A DNA stretch of 49,291 nucleotides. Source: Planctomycetota bacterium. GTDB lineage: Bacteria; Planctomycetota; SZUA-567. The notes beneath the pieces were generated by a model. It saw only the letters and a list, made by a program, of their open reading frames with translations, searched no databases and was not told where the DNA came from. Position 1 is the first letter of the stretch. The number at the start of each line of letters is the position of its first letter. The stretch lies in assembly GCA_031254915.1 (NCBI GenBank), contig JAIRTL010000098.1:1-49291 (forward strand), in the 5' to 3' direction. The position numbers and the translations under genes are program-made. Shown here one piece after another: positions 27,881 through 36,287 of this stretch.

Positions 27881-28780
27881 TTATTCCTGCTTCGCCGCCC
27901 TTGGATCGACAAGACTGCGTATCTGGATGCCGAAGCACTGGTTGGTGATCACCACCTCGGCTTCGGCGATTTTGACGTTGCCGGCGAAGACGTCCAGAGG
28001 CTCCCCCGACATTTTGCGGAATTCGATGATGGTGCCGGGTGACATGTCCTGGATGAGCTCCATACGGATTTTTTTCGTGGCAATGTGCACGATGAGCGGA
28101 AGCTTGATTTTCAACGCCGTCGCCAGATTGTCCGGATTCACGCCGAGTTCGACTGCGGCCGCGGCGGCGCTTTTCGCCGGAAGTTCGTCCTGCTGAACGC
28201 CGGTGATGGAACGATCCATAAAGAGCAGAAGGGTGAAAGGCGGTTGCGTGCCAATGATCATCTTGATCTTGAACCTGAGCATGTCGCCGTCGCCGATGAC
28301 GCGGTTTGGTTCTTCCTTGTCGAGATGGACTATCTTCGACGCATGGACGCTGGTCTTGATCGTTTCGCCTGTTTCGCTACGCGCCTGTTGCGCCGCCTGG
28401 CCGACGAACGAGTTCACCGCTTCGGAATACGCATCCATTCCTTCGGCGTCGAGTTTCGTCCCGACCGGATCGGCTTCGCCGCCGAGCATCAACGCCGTCA
28501 TGTACGCCACAACCTCGCGCGCGCCTTCGGCGGATACGACAATATGTAGCGCCCCGCTATGGCCGCCTTCCCAATTAACCCGCGTCGTGACCGATTCGCT
28601 CCGGTCCTCGACGTCGACCGTTTCATTCGCCTTGCCGTAATCGGTGTCGATGAACGTATAGGTGACGTCCCTTCCGACCAGCGTCGACCACCCCGCCGAT
28701 CCGCCCTCCATGAGCGCCTTGGCGATCTTGGTGCCTTTGTCCACCACTTCCGGGTTGACGAGTTCAAGGTTGGTCGACAT
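27881..28780 (-). CDS. fliY: Flagellar motor switch protein, FliY/FliN type
   Basis: A 299-aa C-ring protein. The C-terminal about 80 residues (from LPLIVHIATKKIRMELIQDMSPGTIIEF) form the SpoA domain shared by FliN and FliM. The N-terminal part (about residues 15-200) resembles a CheC-like module, as in FliY of spirochaetes and Bacillus: it has VGQAAQQARSETG and LPFKIK-type strands. In FliY this module dephosphorylates CheY-P, but I cannot see the full active-site motif with certainty. It ends the minus-strand fliM cluster and is separated from it by one small gene. FliN with an N-terminal extension is the alternative name. Confidence 0.85.
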   Translation of the reverse strand: MSTNLELVNPEVVDKGTKIAKALMEGGSAGWSTLVGRDVTYTFIDTDYGKANETVDVEDRSESVTTRVNWEGGHSGALHIVVSAEGAREVVAYMTALMLGGEADPVGTKLDAEGMDAYSEAVNSFVGQAAQQARSETGETIKTSVHASKIVHLDKEEPNRVIGDGDMLRFKIKMIIGTQPPFTLLLFMDRSITGVQQDELPAKSAAAAAVELGVNPDNLATALKIKLPLIVHIATKKIRMELIQDMSPGTIIEFRKMSGEPLDVFAGNVKIAEAEVVITNQCFGIQIRSLVDPRAAKQE

Positions 28781-28795
28781 CCGCGTATTCCACTG

Positions 28796-29179
28796 TCAGT
28801 CCAGGAGAAACTGGCGGCCGATTTCGCCAGCCTTTTTCAATATGTCTCGCCCTTGGGTGCCGAGCCATCTGCCTTCCTCTTCCGCCACCATCAGAGGAGT
28901 AAAAACCGCGCGATACAGTTGACGTTGCCAGCGCGGAAGGTTGTAGTCTGGCCCGACGACGATTTCGGTATAATTCTGTCCATCGCGCTGCGCCGGCACC
29001 CTCTGATGTACGACGTCGCCTTTGCTGCGGAGTATGACGTAGACCATGGCGTAAAGCAGGAACACAAGGAACTTAGGGCGAAAGAGTATAGAGCCTCTTC
29101 TCGACACCGACAAGGGGGAGCACAACAACGAACGCGAGACAAACCCGGAAAATGGAAGACGCGGAAGGTTAAAGTTCAT
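28796..29179 (-). CDS. Small membrane protein between fliM and fliY (unknown)
   Basis: A 127-aa protein I do not recognise. It has a basic N-terminus, one membrane helix (about residues 34-51, FLVFLLYAMVYVIL) and a C-terminal region rich in charged residues (YTEIVVGPDYNLPRWQRQLYRAVF). Its ATG lies inside the last 11 nt of fliM, so it is translated after fliM, and fliY follows 15 nt later. Position suggests a motor-associated role, comparable to FliL or FliO, but its sequence matches neither that I can tell. Confidence 0.6.
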   Translation of the reverse strand: MNFNLPRLPFSGFVSRSLLCSPLSVSRRGSILFRPKFLVFLLYAMVYVILRSKGDVVHQRVPAQRDGQNYTEIVVGPDYNLPRWQRQLYRAVFTPLMVAEEEGRWLGTQGRDILKKAGEIGRQFLLD

Positions 29180-30185
29180 CGTCTATCGCAGCCTCGCGAT
29201 CAATGCGGACCGCTTTGTAATGCCGGTGCTGTCCCGGGTACACCCAGAACTTCGGCCTGTCGCCGATCGTCATCAACAGGGGGGCGCTGACGTCCTTCTT
29301 GGTCATGATGAGGTCGCCCGGCTTGAGGCGGAGCAGCTCCTGCATCGATATGTGGCTTTTAGCGATATACACCACCGCCTTGAGGTCGGCCGACTTGATG
29401 CCTTCGTTGAGCTTGGCGTTTTCCTCCTTCGTGTCCGAGGTGCGCCGTGTCTGGAACCAGGTCTGGATGGTGGAAAAATCACCGATCTTCGGCTCAATGA
29501 CAGGGAAGGGGATGCACAGATTGAGCATCCCGGAGGCGTCGCCCATCTTGATCTCGAAGCAGACGAGGATCACCACTTCGTTCGGCGGAACGATCTGCAT
29601 AAGCATGGGATTCGATTCCCGTCCGGTAACGTGGAAATCGATGTCCATGATCGGTTTCCAGCATTCATGAAGAAACGTGAGTGTCTCCGTTGTCACATGG
29701 CTGATCAACCGCCATTCGATGTCGGACATTTCACGGTCGGGAATGATTGGATCACCGTGACCGCCGCCAAGCAGCTTGTCCAGGATGGGGAAGACGATCG
29801 ATGGGTTGATTTCCAACACCATAGAACCGTCGAGCGGGTCGCATTTGAGAAGGTTGAAGCATGTCGGATTGGGCAGGCTCATCAGGAATTCCTGATATGT
29901 GAGCTGCTCCACGGATGCGAGTTTTACTTCGACTATGGTGCGTAAATACGCTGAAAGGCTGGCGCCGAGGTTGCGGGCCAGCACTTCGTGCATCATTTCG
30001 ATAGAGCGGATCTGGTCGGTGGAGACGCGTTCCGGCCGTTTGAAATCGTAGATTTGGACGTCTTCGGGGAGTTCCTGTTCGTCCAGCGACGCGGAGGGCG
30101 TGTCGGCTGCCGATATGTCCATGGCGCCGGCGTCGACGGCGTTGAGGAGGGCGTCAACTTCGCTTTGCGACAGTACGTCTGGCAT
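29169..30185 (-). CDS. fliM: Flagellar motor switch protein FliM
   Basis: The central C-ring component, 338 aa. It opens with LSQSEVDALL, the CheY-P-binding N-terminal motif. The FliM middle domain follows, with IYDFKRPERVSTDQIRSIEMMHEVLARNL (only partly quoted) and LLGGGHGDP. The C-terminal SpoA domain begins near residue 255 with ADLKAVVYIAKSHISMQELLRLKPGDLI. Phosphorylated CheY binds the N-terminus to reverse rotation. It is followed by the 127-aa membrane protein overlapping its end, and preceded by a FtsB-like protein gene. No strong ribosome-binding site precedes the start. Confidence 0.95.
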   Translation of the reverse strand: MPDVLSQSEVDALLNAVDAGAMDISAADTPSASLDEQELPEDVQIYDFKRPERVSTDQIRSIEMMHEVLARNLGASLSAYLRTIVEVKLASVEQLTYQEFLMSLPNPTCFNLLKCDPLDGSMVLEINPSIVFPILDKLLGGGHGDPIIPDREMSDIEWRLISHVTTETLTFLHECWKPIMDIDFHVTGRESNPMLMQIVPPNEVVILVCFEIKMGDASGMLNLCIPFPVIEPKIGDFSTIQTWFQTRRTSDTKEENAKLNEGIKSADLKAVVYIAKSHISMQELLRLKPGDLIMTKKDVSAPLLMTIGDRPKFWVYPGQHRHYKAVRIDREAAIDDEL

Positions 30186-30216
30186 TTTCAGGCGGCGCTT
30201 TCTCGATCATCCCCGG

Positions 30217-30516
30217 TCACTCCCGGGGCAAAAAATCATGTCGCCCTCCAAGGCGCAATACTTCGCGAATCGCTTCCTCGATAGCAATCGGGTCGCCCGC
30301 ATGGAGTTCTGCTATACGTTGCCGCGCCCGCACCTCTTGCATGGCGAGTTCGTTGATGCGCATGCGCGCTTCCTCGACTTTTGCCTCACATTCCCTGGCG
30401 CGTTTCGCCTCCGGAATGTACCCGAGCAAAAATATCGCGACAGCCCCACAGAACAACAGGGTCGCCAGCGGGGTTGTGAACCACGACTTCGCTTCCTCGT
30501 CCATAAGCGCATCCAT
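30217..30516 (-). CDS. FtsB/DivIC-like membrane protein with coiled coil
   Basis: A 99-aa single-pass protein. A membrane helix (about residues 15-34, PLATLLFCGAVAIFLLGYI) is followed by a long charged helix (about 36-75, KRARECEAKVEEARMRINELAM and on) that looks like a leucine-poor coiled coil. This topology matches the septum-formation initiators FtsB/DivIC but also other small scaffolds, so the identity is structural guesswork. It precedes fliM in the same direction with about 31 nt between. Two in-frame ATGs (30516, 30504) are possible starts. Confidence 0.5.
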   Translation of the reverse strand: MDALMDEEAKSWFTTPLATLLFCGAVAIFLLGYIPEAKRARECEAKVEEARMRINELAMQEVRARQRIAELHAGDPIAIEEAIREVLRLGGRHDFLPRE

Positions 30517-30588
30517 GGGCTAATATGGCATTGGACCGCTCCGGGACGGCCTTCACTGGTTATCGGTTACGGTCGCCAAACGCTTCAC

Positions 30589-30801
30589 TCAAACTTCGCC
30601 GCCGTCCCGGAGGCGGCGGATCTTCCATATGTTATATTCCCTGAAATCACTGGTTCTTTCATAAAATCCATGCTGATTGTTCTGCCCGATCGCTACCCGG
30701 ATCACGGTTCCAATGATTTGCTGACCCTGGGAAAAGCTTGCTTCCGGCACGGAAATGCCGAGGATATACTCTTTTCCGGCGGCGTTTTCGCGAGTGGTCA
30801 C
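30589..30801 (-). CDS. Possible small protein, PilZ-like C-terminal fragment
   Basis: A 70-codon frame from GTG 30801 (AAAAGG 5 nt upstream) in the same direction as the fliM cluster. The sequence QIIGTVIRVAIGQNNQHGFYE resembles the second half of a PilZ (c-di-GMP binding) domain, but the RxxxR N-terminal motif is absent. Only the sequence after an upstream stop is open, so it may be a truncated PilZ gene. It faces the divergent YddG gene. Function not established. Confidence 0.35.
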   Translation of the reverse strand: MTTRENAAGKEYILGISVPEASFSQGQQIIGTVIRVAIGQNNQHGFYERTSDFREYNIWKIRRLRDGGEV

Positions 30802-30895
30802 CCATGCCTTTTGCGCGTGTTATGTCCGGCGCGTTGAGTCCGAAAACGGTATAGAGAAGAATCCTCTTTTCGAAGAACACGCGAGGGAGAACGCG

Positions 30896-31789
30896 GTGGG
30901 TAGAAGCACGGCAAATCTGTTGGGCGTGTTGGCCCTACTGGGTTGGTGCATGAACGTAGGCGTCACGCGGCATGTCGCGTCCGGGCACGTTTTCGGTCTT
31001 CCGGGGCTGTCGTATGCCGTCGCCGGCATCGCCCTCATTTTTTTCGACTGTTTTCGTGGAAAATCCCTGCCGTGGAAATGCGACGCCGCCCCAAAGTTTT
31101 GGACGATCGGCGGCGGGGCATTCGTTCTCTTCTGCGTGCTATTCGTTTTCGCCCTTTCCTGGTCCGATGACGCGACGGTCGTCCTGTCGCTTGGATTGGT
31201 CAATTATTGCTGGCCGGTATTGATACTCCTTTTTATGCCGTTTTTCACAAACTGCCACGTCCGCCCGCTTTTCGGAATCGTCCTATGTCTCATCGGCATC
31301 TGCTGCGCGATGTTATGGGGCATGTCCATGGAGAAAATGCTGCGCGGCATGTCCGAGAATTGGCCGGCGTTCCTGATCATGGCGGCGGCGGCGGTCGCCT
31401 GGGCGCTCTATTCCAATCTCGCGGGGAGGTGGGCGGGAAACTCCAGCGGCACGGGCTGGTTTGAACTGGTGTCTGGACTTATCCTTCTCGTGGTGTGGTT
31501 TTTCGAAGGCGGACCGCTTGGCTTCACCGCGAACATGGTGGCGCCGTTTCTGCTCCATGCCCTCGCCGTCAATGCGACATGCTACCTGTTATGGGACTAT
31601 GGAATCCGGTACGGTGACCTGTCCCTTATGGGTACGCTCGCCAATTTTTTGCCGCTTGGCTCCATTCTCTTCGGCGCATGGTACCTAGGGGGCGAACCGA
31701 CACCAGGACTGTGGCTCGGCGGTATATTGGTGTCTCTGGGGGCGATCGTGTCCAGGCGCGGCGGGCCGAACAAAAAAGACGCGGCCTGA
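30896..31789 (+). CDS. YddG-like aromatic amino-acid exporter (DMT superfamily)
   Basis: An inner-membrane transporter of 297 aa with about ten helices. It matches YddG of E. coli in LGLVNYCWPVLILLF (VNYLWP in YddG) and in the C-terminal block YLLWDYGIRYGDLSLMGTLANFLPLGS. The start is taken as GTG 30896 with GAGGGAG 6 nt upstream; the longer frame from 30755 would add 47 unrelated residues. YddG exports aromatic amino acids and other small compounds; the substrate here is unknown. It diverges from the fliM cluster and converges on the binding-protein gene. Confidence 0.78.
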   Translation: MGRSTANLLGVLALLGWCMNVGVTRHVASGHVFGLPGLSYAVAGIALIFFDCFRGKSLPWKCDAAPKFWTIGGGAFVLFCVLFVFALSWSDDATVVLSLGLVNYCWPVLILLFMPFFTNCHVRPLFGIVLCLIGICCAMLWGMSMEKMLRGMSENWPAFLIMAAAAVAWALYSNLAGRWAGNSSGTGWFELVSGLILLVVWFFEGGPLGFTANMVAPFLLHALAVNATCYLLWDYGIRYGDLSLMGTLANFLPLGSILFGAWYLGGEPTPGLWLGGILVSLGAIVSRRGGPNKKDAA

Positions 31790-31867
31790 CGCTGTCGTAC
31801 CTCAATGACGGGAAAACCCATTTGTCGACCACGATGCGTTTGTACGAAATCAGTCGCCTCGGTAAAA

Positions 31868-33103
31868 TTATTCCTCAAGATAGTTGGTTCCTTGGCGCTT
31901 CTTCGCATCAAGCCACTTCCTGGCATTGATTGATTGCCGCAACTTGCGTGAGGGAATAAGTTCGATCATTTCGATTTCATAAATATTGATATCCTTGATA
32001 AACCGCGTGGTATTCGGTTGCAAGGTCATGTAACCGGTGACCATTTCGTATTCGGATGCGGAGCGATGAAACTCCGCGAGAAGCGCCGACCCGGAATCAT
32101 CTTCCGTTTTTCCGGCCAGAAAGGCAAGCAGTCCGACCGCATCGTAGGAAGCGGCGATTTCGTTACCGGGATAGTCGATGCCGGTTTTTTGCACTTCCGA
32201 GACGAATTCCTCGATTCGCGGCGTGAGATCTTCCGGCAGGAATGAACCGAGAAAAAAGCAACCGTCGAGGTTCTGGCCGGATCCGGTGAAGACGACCTCG
32301 CTATTCCAGCTTGTGCCGCCGCAGAGCCGCGTCGCCAAGCCAATCGTTCCCGACTGGTAAATAATCTGTGCGACTTCCTCCGGGTAACCCAGGACGGCGA
32401 TTATGTCGGGGGAACGGGATTTGACTTCGTCAAGGATAGCGGTGAAATCCTCGTCGCCGGAGAACACGCCGAATGAATAGGGCTGGCTGGATACGATATC
32501 GCCGCCGCGGGCGCGAAAGTGAACCGCAAGACTTTGGCCCATCGTTCGCAGGATCGAAAAGCGGTTGTCGTAGATGATCGCCAGCGTTTTGTGGTTAAGA
32601 GCGCTCATGTATTCCGCGAGAATTTCCGCCTGGTAACCGGAATCTTGAAGGATGCGGATGAAATAGGGGGAAAGTCTTTCGATTCCCATGTCGATGGAGA
32701 GCGGAAACACGCAAAGCGGCCGTTTTTCGGGATCGAGGTCGTCGAGCGCGTTTTTTACTTCGTCGGCGAATAAAATCGACGTCAGGACGAGAATGCTCCC
32801 AACCCCATGCGTCTCGACAAGCTCGCGTATGCACTCCTGCACGGCTGACGGGCTGTTGTCCGGCCTGAGAACGACAGCCTCGATCAGTCGGCCGTTCACG
32901 CCGCCGGCGTCATTGATAACCTCGACCTTGGTGAGCGCGCCCACGAGTCCCACCAACCCGACATCGTTTTCGGCCATATCCATCGGAAAGCACACGCCGA
33001 TGCGGATCGGTTGCGCAGCCTCCGATTTGTTTGGGAGGACAATGATACAGGATAGGATAAGCGCAATAACTACGGGCAGCTTCATCACTCGTGTTGTTGT
33101 CAT
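31868..33103 (-). CDS. Periplasmic binding protein, LivJ-like type I fold
   Basis: A 411-aa secreted protein. A signal peptide covers about residues 1-30 (hydrophobic core LPVVIALILSCIIVL). The mature part has the branched-chain amino-acid/amide-binding fold, with AAQPIRIGVCFPMDM, NDAGGVNGRLIEAVVL and the later KTLAIIYDN and NEIAASYDAVGLLAFL. The start at 33103 has GGGAGG 5 nt upstream. No permease or ATPase gene is next to it, so it may bind a ligand for a receptor or an unlinked transporter. It is the last gene after two poorly known proteins, with a 26-nt gap. Confidence 0.8.
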   Translation of the reverse strand: MTTTRVMKLPVVIALILSCIIVLPNKSEAAQPIRIGVCFPMDMAENDVGLVGLVGALTKVEVINDAGGVNGRLIEAVVLRPDNSPSAVQECIRELVETHGVGSILVLTSILFADEVKNALDDLDPEKRPLCVFPLSIDMGIERLSPYFIRILQDSGYQAEILAEYMSALNHKTLAIIYDNRFSILRTMGQSLAVHFRARGGDIVSSQPYSFGVFSGDEDFTAILDEVKSRSPDIIAVLGYPEEVAQIIYQSGTIGLATRLCGGTSWNSEVVFTGSGQNLDGCFFLGSFLPEDLTPRIEEFVSEVQKTGIDYPGNEIAASYDAVGLLAFLAGKTEDDSGSALLAEFHRSASEYEMVTGYMTLQPNTTRFIKDINIYEIEMIELIPSRKLRQSINARKWLDAKKRQGTNYLEE

Positions 33104-33129
33104 TTCGCCTCCCGAAAGACCGGAGTCGT

Positions 33130-33648
33130 TCAGTCCTTCCGGGCATGTCGCGCCGCTTCGGCAGCGATCGCCTTGTCGATAAGCGCCGAGAATCTGCTGT
33201 CGCCCTGCATGTTCGCGAGGTCGGGATCTTCGGTCATATGTTTGATGTCGTCATAGCCCAACCCAATCGCCGCAGCAAGCGTCGCGAACGATTCGTCCAG
33301 CATGGCGTTCAGAGAGTAGCTGCAGGCGAGATTATACATAACGAGATAATCGCCGGGACACAGGTCGGCAATAACGCGATCGACGGCGAGTCCGTCGGAG
33401 TAATACCCGAGCAAGGTCAGATAATGAGCGGCCAATTTCAGCGCGTCCGGCTGTTCGGGTCTACGGTCAAGAATGGACGCGAGAAATTCGAGGCAAAACT
33501 CGGCGTATTGCCTTTCCTCGGTGCCGATCGTCCGCAGACGCTTCTTGTCCTGCGCGCCTTTGGGCGGATACCAACCCGCTACGGAAAGTCGTTTGTCATT
33601 CGCGGGCGCCAAGCGTGTCCTCGAGTTCCAGATCGTCGTCTTCGTCAT
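33130..33648 (-). CDS. TPR-repeat protein (unknown role)
   Basis: A 172-aa protein. A tetratricopeptide-like region (about residues 50-155) includes PDALKLAAHYLTLLGYYSDGLAVDR and LVMYNLACSYSLNAMLDESFATL, ending with DPDLANMQGDSRFSALID, typical of a C-terminal TPR. No signal peptide. The ATG at 33648 overlaps the preceding gene by 53 nt. A TTG at 33612 with GAGG 6 nt upstream would cut the overlap to 17 nt and may be the true start. It is followed by the binding-protein gene. TPR proteins bind partners; none is evident. Confidence 0.65.
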   Translation of the reverse strand: MTKTTIWNSRTRLAPANDKRLSVAGWYPPKGAQDKKRLRTIGTEERQYAEFCLEFLASILDRRPEQPDALKLAAHYLTLLGYYSDGLAVDRVIADLCPGDYLVMYNLACSYSLNAMLDESFATLAAAIGLGYDDIKHMTEDPDLANMQGDSRFSALIDKAIAAEAARHARKD

Positions 33649-33964
33649 TGATCGCCAACGTCACTTCCCCCGCATCTCCGGGCGCCGAGGTTCTCGAAAG
33701 CATGGCGGGGTCGGAGGCTGATCCGTGGACATAGGAACCGCTTTCGCCGAAAAGGTCAAGCGTTTCGACAAACATCTGCGATTGCTTGGGATCCCTGATG
33801 TTGAAATCGGCGGTTGCGTTGATGCCTCCGCCGGGAATAAGCGTGATCTGTGCGTTGATGCGCCGCAAAAGGTTAAACGGCAACCTGTCGCATTCGCCAT
33901 AGGTGAACTCGATCGTCGTCCGATAGGAGCCGCTCCTCTGGTCGCTCACATCAACTTTGCTCAT
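33596..33964 (-). CDS. Unknown protein with acidic C-terminus
   Basis: A 122-aa protein with no family I recognise. About residues 1-75 read as beta-rich (RTTIEFTYGECDRLPFNLL, GGGINATADFNIRD). The last 25 residues are strongly acidic (INDEDDDLELEDTL). No signal peptide or membrane helix. It is the first gene of a three-gene unit with the TPR protein and the periplasmic binding protein. It diverges from hemC across 172 bp containing two palindromes. Confidence 0.5.
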   Translation of the reverse strand: MSKVDVSDQRSGSYRTTIEFTYGECDRLPFNLLRRINAQITLIPGGGINATADFNIRDPKQSQMFVETLDLFGESGSYVHGSASDPAMLSRTSAPGDAGEVTLAINDEDDDLELEDTLGARE

Positions 33965-34041
33965 TAATGATCCTCCCCGTCTGTGTCCAAAAAAACTCCG
34001 GAATGTGATTCCCGGCTTGATCCGTGTCCTTCCTCGTTTTG

Positions 34042-34056
34042 GGCGAAAAGTTCGCC
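34042..34056. repeat. Perfect hairpin in the hemC divergent spacer
   Basis: GGCGAA (34042-34047) pairs with TTCGCC (34051-34056) around AAG. It lies between the divergent three-gene unit and hemC. No T run follows on either strand. Confidence 0.4.
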
Positions 34057-34083
34057 AAGAAAGGGTGGTATGGAAGCGACTTT

Positions 34084-34099
34084 TGATTATAACTAATCA
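34084..34099. promoter_or_regulatory. 16-bp palindrome upstream of hemC
   Basis: TGATTA (34084-34089), TAAC, TAATCA (34094-34099) is a perfect inverted repeat 38 bp before the hemC ATG. The embedded TATAAC may act as a -10 box, so a regulator bound here would block the promoter. The regulator is unknown. Confidence 0.4.
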
Positions 34100-34136
34100 T
34101 CACTGATCTTTCCACACAGAAAAACGGATATCGACA

Positions 34137-35063
34137 ATGATTAAAAAATGCGTCACCATACGTATTGCGACCCGAAAATCCCCGCTCGCCGTCATCCAAG
34201 CGGAGTTTGTGAAAGTGCTTCTCGAAGAAGGCTGCACAGAAGGACGATTTGACGTCACAACCTTTTCCACCCTGGGTGATACACGATTGAACAAGCCGCT
34301 CGCCGCTCTGGGCGGCAAAGGATTGTTCACGAAAGAGATTGACCATGCGGTGTTTGAAGGAGAAGCCGATCTTGCGGTGCACAGCCTCAAGGATCTGCCT
34401 ACCGAGTTGCCCAAAGGCTTGATCCTCGCGGGATGTCCGGCACGGGAATCATGGCGCGACGTTTTGGCGACGTCGCAAAGCGAAACGCTCGCCAGCCTAC
34501 CCGACGGCGCATCGATCGGCTGCGGTTCCGTGCGCCGGCGTGCACAGCTTCTGCGGCTTCGTCCGGACTTTCGATTTCACGACGTTCGCGGGAATATCCA
34601 TACCAGGCTTGTTAAGTCGGCGAAAGCCGGATGGGCGGGCGTGGTGATGGCCCGGTCGGCACTCGATCGCCTCGGCTTCGATGTTCCTCGTCTCGACTTG
34701 GGAGATCATATACTTCCGGCCGCCGGTCAGGGTGCGCTTGGGTTGGTGTGCCGCGAAAATGACGAGACGGTGAAAACCGCCATCCAGTCGATAACGCACG
34801 CCGCCACATTCGAGGCCGTGTTGTGCGAAAGAGCGTTTTGGCGACGCATTGGAGCCGGTTGTCATGCTGCCGCCGCCGTTCTGGCGAAGCAACACGGGGA
34901 TGGCGGCAGGTTTTCCGCCGCCGGACGCGTCCTCTCGGCCGATGGCACGTCATGTCTCGAAGATAATATCACTTTTCAACATGGGGATGCAGTACGCGCC
35001 GGTGCACGCCTGGCGGAGAGTCTCCTGCGGAAGGGTGCGGAACGGGTTATGGCCGCTTTGTGA
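34137..35063 (+). CDS. hemC: Porphobilinogen deaminase (hydroxymethylbilane synthase)
   Basis: This cytoplasmic enzyme joins four porphobilinogen units into hydroxymethylbilane for heme and related tetrapyrroles. It is 308 aa. Conserved blocks are IATRKSPLAVIQAE at residues 9-22, GLFTKEID, DLAVHSLKDLPTELP and VRGNIHTRL. C242 (in RRIGAGCHAA) attaches the dipyrromethane cofactor. The start ATG at 34137 follows an AT-rich leader; a ribosome-binding site is not obvious. It stands alone, 33 nt from the convergent lipoprotein gene. Other tetrapyrrole genes are not in this window. Confidence 0.95.
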   Translation: MIKKCVTIRIATRKSPLAVIQAEFVKVLLEEGCTEGRFDVTTFSTLGDTRLNKPLAALGGKGLFTKEIDHAVFEGEADLAVHSLKDLPTELPKGLILAGCPARESWRDVLATSQSETLASLPDGASIGCGSVRRRAQLLRLRPDFRFHDVRGNIHTRLVKSAKAGWAGVVMARSALDRLGFDVPRLDLGDHILPAAGQGALGLVCRENDETVKTAIQSITHAATFEAVLCERAFWRRIGAGCHAAAAVLAKQHGDGGRFSAAGRVLSADGTSCLEDNITFQHGDAVRAGARLAESLLRKGAERVMAAL

Positions 35064-35096
35064 ATCCATCGTTCCCGTCACCGGCGTCGACGGTTC

Positions 35097-36275
35097 CTAC
35101 AATGCGATTTCACCACCATTTGCGGAGCAAGGCTGACAGGGAGCGGCGTATGCATCCGGCCGGTCCGGTAGGACAATATACGTGTCGCGCAATTCCGCTG
35201 CCGTCTCCCGGACGATGCGCCGGACGTATTGCAATATCGGATGCGAATGGTCGAACTGTGCGGCGAGGCAGGGCGTCGTTTCTGCGAGCAGGCGCTTTTT
35301 CACCATTTTCTTCGTCCTCGCCACATAGTTGTACAGCATGAAGGCGTTGTTCACCACCTCGTAGTCGATGAAGTCCGGCAGATCCTGCTTCGGCATCCAG
35401 AACATGAGCGTCGTCACGGTATGATAGATGATGAAAATCTGTCTGATCTTCATCCTGCCCCAGAAATTCGCTTGCCGCGGTTCGTAGCCAGCCGCAATTT
35501 CCTCGACGATGACATTGATCGCTTCTTCGTTGAGCGCTTCCTCCCGGAGGTCGTAGTCGGGGCGGAGCCATTCGGCGACGAGGGTGAAATCGGGGTTGTC
35601 CAGCACGGAACTCGGGCTGCGGATCTCCACGATGTCGGCTTTAAACAATTGGTTCGCCTTCGAAAGGAGCGGATCCTCCGCCGCCTTTCGCGCCTTGAAG
35701 AAGGGATCCGGAAGTCTGTTTTCGCGATAGGCGGTGCTCGGCAGTTCGAGGCAGAACATGGCGGACTGGTCGTCATGATCGAGACGATAGTCGGGCGGAA
35801 TGCGTTTTTCGCGGTTTTTTGCCAGCCAGCGCATCGCCGAGGCGGAAAGCGCTGCGCCGCCGCGAAGATCCGGATCAAGTCCCGCTTCCGGCTTCGGCCT
35901 CGCCTCGTTCAGATCCTTGTTGTAACGAACTAGGGCGAGCCGGTTATAACGTGTAAAATAGTCCTCCGGCGTGCAGTAATCCTCCATGCCGGTCGGGCGA
36001 TAGTTCAGCACCATCATTCTACCGGCATCGCGGTCGCGATAGACCATGGAGCCGTGGGAAAAGCGGCCGCCTTCCTGGCTGTACGTTGCGAACATGGCGC
36101 CGATAAGTCCGTAGCTCCGCCCGAGAAGGATATCCCCCTCCTGGAGGATTTCGCCGGTCGGGAAGCGCGATATGCCGTCCGGGGGAGGCGGCGCTTCCGG
36201 TTTTCTGCCGCAGCCAGCGACGCAGAAAAGAATGGGGGAAAGCAAGAGTGCGTGGAAGGCGAGTCGGCTTGGCAT
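35097..36275 (-). CDS. YiiX-like lipoprotein (permuted papain-like amidase)
   Basis: A 392-aa lipoprotein. The signal peptide ends in a lipobox VAGC with Cys at residue 22, and a Pro-rich linker follows. The next region (about residues 45-180) matches the permuted NlpC/P60 fold (YiiX/YaeF family): EGDILLGRSYG, then FSHGSMVYRD with H74, and later SAMFCLELPSTAY with C175, the candidate catalytic pair. The C-terminal half (about 190-390) is helical and unlike the family. It should sit in the outer or inner membrane facing the periplasm. Substrate (peptide or lipid amide) is unknown. It ends the run before the RlmD-like gene and converges on hemC. Confidence 0.65.
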   Translation of the reverse strand: MPSRLAFHALLLSPILFCVAGCGRKPEAPPPPDGISRFPTGEILQEGDILLGRSYGLIGAMFATYSQEGGRFSHGSMVYRDRDAGRMMVLNYRPTGMEDYCTPEDYFTRYNRLALVRYNKDLNEARPKPEAGLDPDLRGGAALSASAMRWLAKNREKRIPPDYRLDHDDQSAMFCLELPSTAYRENRLPDPFFKARKAAEDPLLSKANQLFKADIVEIRSPSSVLDNPDFTLVAEWLRPDYDLREEALNEEAINVIVEEIAAGYEPRQANFWGRMKIRQIFIIYHTVTTLMFWMPKQDLPDFIDYEVVNNAFMLYNYVARTKKMVKKRLLAETTPCLAAQFDHSHPILQYVRRIVRETAAELRDTYIVLPDRPDAYAAPCQPCSANGGEIAL

Positions 36276-36287
36276 CGAGATCCCCGG

